DNA of 64,000 nt, from the NCBI RefSeq assembly GCF_900100495.1, contig NZ_FNCT01000009.1:62001-126000 (forward strand). The letters are read 5' to 3'. This document shows, piece by piece, positions 59,182 to 64,000 of the stretch (position 1 is the stretch's first letter; each line of letters starts with the position of its first letter). The translations under genes were made by a program, and so were the position numbers. Source of the stretch: Pseudomonas benzenivorans (lineage in GTDB: Bacteria > Pseudomonadota > Gammaproteobacteria > Pseudomonadales > Pseudomonadaceae). Under the pieces are notes generated by a model. It saw nothing but the letters and a program-made list of their open reading frames with translations. It was not told the origin of the DNA and did not search any database.

Positions 59182-59583
59182 TCAGGCGTTGCGGGCGTTC
59201 TGAATGGAGATCTGGGTGTTCAGCGTCCAGAAGTCATAGAGCACGCCGAGCAGGAACAGGCCGCCGGTGAGCAGGTAGAGGATCCCGCTGAGCCACTTGC
59301 CCTGGTACATGCGGTGCACGCCGAACACGCCGAGGAAGGTCAGCAGGATCCAGGCGACGTTGTAGTCGATGTCGCCGGCGGTGAAACGCAGGTCGGCCTC
59401 GCGGTCCATCGCCGGGATCAGGAACAGGTCGACGATCCAGCCGATGAACAGCAGACCGAGGGTGAAGAACCAGATGGTGCCGGTCACCGGCCTGCCGTAG
59501 TAGAAGCGGTGAGCGCCGAGAAAACCGAAGATCCACAGCAGATAGCCGATGACCTTGCTGTGGGTGTCCTGATGCTTGTTCAT
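59182..59583 (-). CDS. TM2 domain membrane protein
   Basis: The 133-residue product starts at ATG 59583 (MNKHQDTHSKVIGYLLW); the frame extends five codons further. It has about four hydrophobic segments in two similar halves: FGFLGAHRFYYGRPVTGTIWFFTLGL...GWIVDLFLIP and FLGVFGVHRMYQGKWLSGILYLLTGGLF...LYDFWTL. These GxHRFY...G...D patterns mark TM2 domains. Function is unknown. In PAO1 other genes lie between pyrC' and pilU, as I recall. Confidence 0.88.
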   Translation of the reverse strand: MNKHQDTHSKVIGYLLWIFGFLGAHRFYYGRPVTGTIWFFTLGLLFIGWIVDLFLIPAMDREADLRFTAGDIDYNVAWILLTFLGVFGVHRMYQGKWLSGILYLLTGGLFLLGVLYDFWTLNTQISIQNARNA

Positions 59584-59697
59584 GGCAGCCTCCTGCAAAA
59601 TTGACGGCTCGCTTTATAACATGCGGCCACCCTGAAGCCTGGATTATTGGGAGAAACGCAGGGTGCGGAGCACCGGTTTTCGTAGGAGCGGAAAGCA

Positions 59698-59720
59698 AAA
59701 GCCCGCACGCGGCGGGCTTT
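59698..59720 (-). terminator. Rho-independent terminator of pilU
   Basis: AAAGCCCGC (59698-59706) and GCGGGCTTT (59712-59720) form a 9-bp stem with a 5-base loop. On the minus strand it is followed by TTTGCTTTCC, 15 bases after the pilU stop. Confidence 0.85.
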
Positions 59721-59735
59721 GGGTACTGCTCCGCC

Positions 59736-60881
59736 TCAGCGGAAACGCCGGCCCGGGTCTTCCGGAGCGACCTCCAGCGACAGGCCATCGCTCAGGTGGG
59801 CCAGGTGCTCGCCGTCGGCTTCCGAACCGAGCTTGATCATCAGGCGCAGGTCGTTGGCCGAGTCGGCATACAGCAGCGCGTCCTCGTAGGTGATCTCGCC
59901 CTGACTGTAGAGGGCGTACAGCGCCTGGTCGAAGGTCTGCATGCCCTGCTCGGTGGAGCGTTTCATCAGGCCCTTGAGTTCGTGCACCTCGCCCTTGCGA
60001 ATCAGGTCGGCGGCCAGCGGGGTGTTGATCAACACCTCGATCACCGCGCGGCGGCCCTTGCCGTCCGGGGTCGGCACCAGTTGCTGGGCGACGATGGCCT
60101 TGAGGTTGAGCGACAGGTCCATCCACACCTGGTTCTGCCGGTCGGCGGGAAAGAAGTTGATGATCCGGTCCAGCGCCTGGTTGGCGTTGTTGGCGTGCAG
60201 GGTGGCCAGGCACAGGTGGCCGGTCTCGGCGAAGGCCACGGCGTGGTCCATGGTCTCGCGGGTGCGCACCTCGCCGATCAGGATCACGTCCGGCGCCTGG
60301 CGCAGGGTGTTCTTCAGCGCCACCTCGAAGGACTCGGTGTCGATGCCGACCTCGCGCTGGGTGACGATGCAGCTCTGGTGCTGGTGGATGTATTCGATCG
60401 GGTCCTCGATGGAGATGATGTGGCCGCTGCTGTTCTTGTTACGGTAGCCGATCATCGCCGCCAGCGAGGTGGACTTGCCGGTACCCGTGGCGCCGACGAA
60501 CAGCACCAGGCCGCGCTTGGTCAGCGCCAGCTTCTTGAGGATTTCCGGGAGCTTGAGGTCATCCAGGGTCGGGATGTTGGTCTCGATGCGGCGCAGCACC
60601 ATGCCCGCCAGGTTGCGCTGGTAGAAGGCGCTGACGCGGAAACGGCCTACCCCGCGGGCGCTGATGGCGAAGTTGCACTCGTGGTTCTCGGCGAAGTCGC
60701 GGCGTTGCTGCTCGTTCATCACCGAGTGCACGGTTTCCCGCGTCTGTTCCGGGGACATCGGGTTCTTGGTCACCGGCATGATCTTGCCGTTGACCTTCAT
60801 CGAAGGCGGCACGCCGGCGGTGATGAACAGGTCGGAACCGCCTTTCTCGACCATCAGGCGCAGCAGTTTTTCGAATTCCAT
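59736..60881 (-). CDS. pilU: PilU, type IV pilus retraction ATPase
   Basis: The 381-residue product starts at ATG 60881. Motifs of the secretion ATPase family: Walker A GATGTGKST, Asp box IEDPIEYIHQHQ, Walker B DVILIGEVRTRET and His box FAETGHLCLATLHANNA. The C-terminal extension beyond PilT length (ending APEDPGRRFR) is usual for PilU. It works with PilT in pilus retraction under load. It is downstream of pilT on the same strand, 110 bp apart, and ends at a terminator. Confidence 0.97.
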   Translation of the reverse strand: MEFEKLLRLMVEKGGSDLFITAGVPPSMKVNGKIMPVTKNPMSPEQTRETVHSVMNEQQRRDFAENHECNFAISARGVGRFRVSAFYQRNLAGMVLRRIETNIPTLDDLKLPEILKKLALTKRGLVLFVGATGTGKSTSLAAMIGYRNKNSSGHIISIEDPIEYIHQHQSCIVTQREVGIDTESFEVALKNTLRQAPDVILIGEVRTRETMDHAVAFAETGHLCLATLHANNANQALDRIINFFPADRQNQVWMDLSLNLKAIVAQQLVPTPDGKGRRAVIEVLINTPLAADLIRKGEVHELKGLMKRSTEQGMQTFDQALYALYSQGEITYEDALLYADSANDLRLMIKLGSEADGEHLAHLSDGLSLEVAPEDPGRRFR

Positions 60882-60991
60882 GCGTTGTCTCGCCCATCGG
60901 CATCACGCGCCAGCCAAAGTCAGCCGGTAGCGCGCGTGTCTCGCCACCGGCCGGAACCCGGCCTGCCCAGCGGCAGGCCTGGGCAATCTGC

Positions 60992-62026
60992 TTAGAAGGT
61001 ATCCGGGTTCTTGGATTTCTCCCGCGCGCTTTCGCGGCTGACCAGGCCCTTGGCGACCAGGGTCTTCAGGCACGCATCGAGGGTCTGCATGCCCAGCGAG
61101 CCGCCGGTCTGGATCGACGAATACATCTGCGCCACCTTGTCCTCGCGGATCAGGTTACGGATCGCCGGGGTACCGATCATGATTTCGTGGGCCGCCACCC
61201 GACCGCCGCCGATCTTCTTCAGCAGGGTCTGGGAGATCACCGCCTGCAGCGATTCCGAGAGCATCGAGCGGACCATGGACTTCTCCTCGGCCGGGAACAC
61301 GTCGACCACCCGGTCGATGGTCTTGGCCGCCGAGGTGGTGTGCAGGGTGCCGAACACCAGGTGACCGGTTTCCGCGGCGGTCAGCGCCAGGCGGATGGTC
61401 TCCAGGTCGCGCATCTCGCCGACCAGGATGATGTCCGGGTCTTCGCGCAGGGCCGAGCGCAGCGCCTCGGAGAAGCCCAGGGTGTCGCGGTGCACCTCGC
61501 GCTGGTTGACCAGGCACTTCTTCGACTCGTGGACGAATTCGATCGGGTCCTCGATGGTCAGGATGTGGTGGTACTTGGTGCCGTTGAGGTAGTCGAGCAT
61601 GGCCGCCAGGGTGGTCGACTTGCCCGAGCCGGTGGGGCCGGTGACCAGCACTAGGCCGCGCGGCACGTCGGTGATCTTGCGGAACACCTCGCCCATGCCC
61701 AGGTCTTCCATGGTCAGCACCTTGGACGGAATGGTCCGGAACACCGCCCCGGCGCCGCGGTTCTGGTTGAAGGCGTTGACCCGGAAGCGCGCCACGCCCG
61801 GCACTTCGAAGGAGAAGTCGGTCTCGAGGAACTCCTCGAAATCCTTGCGCTGCTTGTCGTTCATGATGTCGTAGATCAGCGCGTGCACCTGCTTGTGATC
61901 CAGGGCCGGCAGGTTGATCCGGCGCACATCGCCGTCGACCCGAATCATCGGCGGCAGACCAGCAGAGAGATGCAGGTCCGACGCGCCTTGCTTGGCGCTG
62001 AACGCAAGCAGCTCAGTGATATCCAT
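60992..62026 (-). CDS. pilT: PilT, type IV pilus retraction ATPase
   Basis: The 344-residue product starts at ATG 62026 (MDITELLAFSAKQGASDLHLSAG), which is the standard PilT length. It has Walker A GPTGSGKST, Asp box TIEDPIEFVHE, Walker B DIILVGEMRDLET, His box AAETGHLVFGTLHTTSA and the conserved AIRNLIREDK helix. This hexameric motor disassembles the pilus to power twitching. The reading frame stays open to 63625, but only across the antisense of yggS and proC. Confidence 0.98.
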   Translation of the reverse strand: MDITELLAFSAKQGASDLHLSAGLPPMIRVDGDVRRINLPALDHKQVHALIYDIMNDKQRKDFEEFLETDFSFEVPGVARFRVNAFNQNRGAGAVFRTIPSKVLTMEDLGMGEVFRKITDVPRGLVLVTGPTGSGKSTTLAAMLDYLNGTKYHHILTIEDPIEFVHESKKCLVNQREVHRDTLGFSEALRSALREDPDIILVGEMRDLETIRLALTAAETGHLVFGTLHTTSAAKTIDRVVDVFPAEEKSMVRSMLSESLQAVISQTLLKKIGGGRVAAHEIMIGTPAIRNLIREDKVAQMYSSIQTGGSLGMQTLDACLKTLVAKGLVSRESAREKSKNPDTF

Positions 62027-62089
62027 GGGACTCCCTAATGACAAGCAAGCAGGTAGAATGCCGCAGACCCTAGGCGGCTGGCGCGAGTA

Positions 62090-62770
62090 ATGTCCACGAT
62101 AGCAGAGAATATTGCAAAGGTCGGAGCGCGCATCCGTGAGGCGGCGCAAGCCTCGCGGCGCGATTATGCGGCGATCGGCCTGCTCGCGGTGAGCAAGACC
62201 AAACCCGCCGCGGCGATTCGCCAGGCGCATACCGCCGGCCTGCGCGACTTCGGTGAAAACTACCTGCAGGAAGCCCTGGAGAAGCAGCGCGAATTGAGCG
62301 ATTTGCCCTTGATCTGGCACTTCATCGGCCCCATCCAGTCGAACAAGACCCGGCCCATCGCCGAGCATTTCGCCTGGGTGCACTCGGTCGACCGCCTCAA
62401 GGTCGCCGAACGCCTGTCCGCGCAACGCCCGCCGCAGTTGCCGCCGCTGAACGTCTGCCTGCAGGTGAATGTCAGCGCTGAGGCGAGCAAAGCGGGCTGC
62501 AGCCCGCAGGAATTGCCGGCCCTGGCGCAGGCGGTTAGCCAGCTGCCCCAGCTGAAACTGCGCGGGCTGATGTGCATTCCCGAACCCACCGAGGATCCGG
62601 CCGCCCAGCACGCGGCGTTCGCCCGCCTGCGCCAGCTGCGCGACAGCCTGGGCCTCGACCTCGACACCCTGTCCATGGGCATGAGCCACGACCTGGAAGC
62701 CGCCATCGCCGAAGGCGCGACCTGGGTGCGGATCGGCACGGCCCTGTTCGGCGCCCGCGACTATGCCTGA
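62090..62770 (+). CDS. YggS family PLP-binding protein
   Basis: The 226-residue product has an alanine racemase-like barrel: LLAVSKTKPAAAIRQAH with the PLP lysine, FGENYLQEA, WHFIGPIQSNKT and the phosphate loop LSMGMSHDLEAAIAEGATWVRIGTALFG. YggS/PLPBP proteins hold PLP and keep vitamin B6 and amino acid pools balanced; no enzymatic activity is known. It is divergent from pilT (63-bp gap) and precedes proC, as is common in bacteria. Confidence 0.96.
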   Translation: MSTIAENIAKVGARIREAAQASRRDYAAIGLLAVSKTKPAAAIRQAHTAGLRDFGENYLQEALEKQRELSDLPLIWHFIGPIQSNKTRPIAEHFAWVHSVDRLKVAERLSAQRPPQLPPLNVCLQVNVSAEASKAGCSPQELPALAQAVSQLPQLKLRGLMCIPEPTEDPAAQHAAFARLRQLRDSLGLDLDTLSMGMSHDLEAAIAEGATWVRIGTALFGARDYA

Positions 62771-62809
62771 GCGCCCCTGCCCCCGACTCTTCAATAAAGG
62801 AAGCCCGTA

Positions 62810-63628
62810 ATGACCACTCCCCGCATTGCCTTTATCGGCGCCGGCAATATGGCCGCCAGCCTGATCGGCGGCCTGCGCGCCCAGGGCGTCGACGCCGACG
62901 CCATTCGCGCCAGCGATCACGGCGCCGAGCAGCGCGCGAAGATCGCTGCGGAACACGGCATCGAAACCTTCGCCAGCAATGCCGAGGCCATCCAGGGCGC
63001 CGACGTGATCGTCCTGGCGGTCAAGCCGCAGGTGATGAAGGATGTCTGCCTGGAGCTGGCCGCGCACATCGAGGACGGCCAACTGATCGTCTCGATCGCC
63101 GCCGGCATCACCAGCGCCAGCCTGGAGCACTGGCTCGGCCCCCGCCCCGTGGTGCGCTGCATGCCCAATACCCCGGCGCTGTTGCGCCAGGGCGTCAGCG
63201 GCCTGTATGCCAATGCCCGGGTCTCGGCGGCACAGCGCCAGCGGGCCGAACAGCTGCTCGGCGCAGTCGGCCTGGCCCTGTGGCTGGACGAGGAGCGCCT
63301 GATCGACGCGGTCACCGCGGTCTCCGGCAGCGGCCCGGCGTATTTCTTCCTGTTGATCGAGGCGATGACCGCCGCCGGCGAGAAGCTCGGCCTGCCGCGC
63401 GCCACCGCCGAGCAGCTGTGCCTGCACACCGCCCTCGGCGCCGCGCGCATGGCGGTCGCCAGCGACGTCGACGCCGCCGAACTGCGCCGCCGGGTGACCT
63501 CGCCGGCCGGCACCACCGAGGCAGCGATCAAGACCTTCCAGGCCGGCGGCTTCGAAGCCCTGGTCGAGAACGCACTGAATGCCGCCGCCCGCCGCTCGGC
63601 GGAACTGGCCGAACAGCTGGGCCAATAA
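62810..63628 (+). CDS. proC: Pyrroline-5-carboxylate reductase
   Basis: The 272-residue product has the N-terminal NAD(P)-binding FIGAGNMAASLIGGL, VLAVKPQ, RCMPNTPALLRQGVSGL and the C-terminal signature around VTAVSGSGPAYFFLLIEAM and RRVTSPAGTTEAAI. It completes proline synthesis. It lies 39 bp after the yggS-type gene and 11 bp before yggT. Confidence 0.98.
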   Translation: MTTPRIAFIGAGNMAASLIGGLRAQGVDADAIRASDHGAEQRAKIAAEHGIETFASNAEAIQGADVIVLAVKPQVMKDVCLELAAHIEDGQLIVSIAAGITSASLEHWLGPRPVVRCMPNTPALLRQGVSGLYANARVSAAQRQRAEQLLGAVGLALWLDEERLIDAVTAVSGSGPAYFFLLIEAMTAAGEKLGLPRATAEQLCLHTALGAARMAVASDVDAAELRRRVTSPAGTTEAAIKTFQAGGFEALVENALNAAARRSAELAEQLGQ

Positions 63629-63639
63629 GGAGCTAGACG

Positions 63640-64000
63640 ATGATCGGACTGAACACCGCAGCGGTGTATATCCTGCAAACCATCGGCAGCATCTACCTTC
63701 TGGTGGTGCTGCTGCGCTTCATCCTGCAACTGGTCCGTGCGGACTTCTACAACCCGCTCAGCCAGTTCATCGTGCGCGCCACCCAGCCGCTGCTCAAGCC
63801 GCTGCGCAAGGTCATCCCCGGCCTCGCCGGCCTCGACCTGGCTTCGCTGGTGCTGGCGATCCTGGTGCAACTGCTGCTGATGGCGCTGACCCTGCTGCTG
63901 ATGGGCTATGGCCTCGGCAACCCGCTGCAACTGCTGATCTGGTCGATCATCGGCGTCACCGCGCTGTTCCTCAAGGTGTTCTTCTTCGCCCTGATCATCA
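63640..64000 (+). CDS. YggT family membrane protein, 3' end outside window
   Basis: Start ATG 63640 follows AAGGAG with eight-base spacing. The visible 120 residues are strongly hydrophobic (YILQTIGSIYLLVVLLRFILQ, then NPLSQFIVRATQPLLKPLRKVIPG, then LASLVLAILVQLLLMALTLLL). This is the YggT pattern, with the NPxSQF...P.L.PLR.. repeat motif. YggT proteins have been linked to osmotic tolerance; mechanism unknown. The yggS-proC-yggT order is conserved. Confidence 0.93.
   Translation, partial: MIGLNTAAVYILQTIGSIYLLVVLLRFILQLVRADFYNPLSQFIVRATQPLLKPLRKVIPGLAGLDLASLVLAILVQLLLMALTLLLMGYGLGNPLQLLIWSIIGVTALFLKVFFFALII

Noticed and set aside
62027..63625. 877-codon minus-strand frame extending pilT upstream
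   Set aside because: The extension lies antisense to the yggS-type gene and proC; PilT proteins start at MDITELLAFSAKQGASDLHLS, which is ATG 62026.

Overview
The window is a chromosomal segment of a GC-rich Pseudomonas. The gene order matches, from memory, the P. aeruginosa PAO1 neighbourhoods around PA0392-PA0444 (yggT-proC-yggS-pilT-pilU, pyrC'-pyrB-pyrR-ruvX-yqgE-tonB3-gshB, pilGHIJK-chpABC, rsmE-bioA, rhlE2, metF-ahcY, pyrimidine catabolism) and PA0546-PA0555 (metK, ArsR regulator, tkt, epd, pgk, fba). REP/REPIN elements and a second intergenic palindrome family suggest a species other than P. aeruginosa. I see no prophage, insertion sequence, CRISPR array, tRNA or rRNA.

Layout. 1-4.6 kb: the end of a YccS-type membrane protein, an HDOD protein, a small membrane protein, a GreA/GreB-like factor, a DUF2789 protein and a YgjP-type metallopeptidase. 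4.9-7.5 kb: a secreted M28 aminopeptidase closely resembling P. aeruginosa PaAP, then a PL7 alginate lyase. 7.6-15.6 kb: central carbon genes fba, pgk, epd and tkt on the minus strand, facing an ArsR-methyltransferase fusion plus metK on the plus strand. 15.7-19.5 kb: ligB, a c'-type cytochrome lipoprotein and a chemoreceptor.

19.7-28.3 kb is a complete reductive pyrimidine degradation locus: amidohydrolase, NCS1 transporter, dihydropyrimidinase, PreT/PreA dihydropyrimidine dehydrogenase and a TetR regulator. Its 581-bp divergent control region holds several inverted repeats. 28.4-33.5 kb: an SAH riboswitch with ahcY, metF, ppnN and a periplasmic solute-binding protein. 33.6-39.5 kb: rhlE, yceI with a cytochrome b561 gene, bioA and rsmE.

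39.6-53.0 kb is the Pil-Chp chemosensory operon (pilGHIJK-chpABC) that controls type IV pilus twitching and surface sensing. A plus-strand series (gshB, tonB3, yqgE, ruvX, pyrR, pyrB, pyrC') follows. Next come a TM2 protein, the retraction ATPases pilU and pilT, and then yggS, proC and the start of yggT.

Three themes link the genes. SAM is made by MetK, its product SAH is removed by AhcY under a riboswitch, and methionine is regenerated with MetF. Pyrimidines are both made (pyrB, pyrC', pyrR) and degraded. Type IV pilus signalling (Pil-Chp), retraction (PilT/PilU) and tonB3 lie close together. Most genes belong to well-known families. The least explained material is the intergenic palindromes, the repeat in chpA, the leader peptide on LigB and the regulator-methyltransferase fusion.
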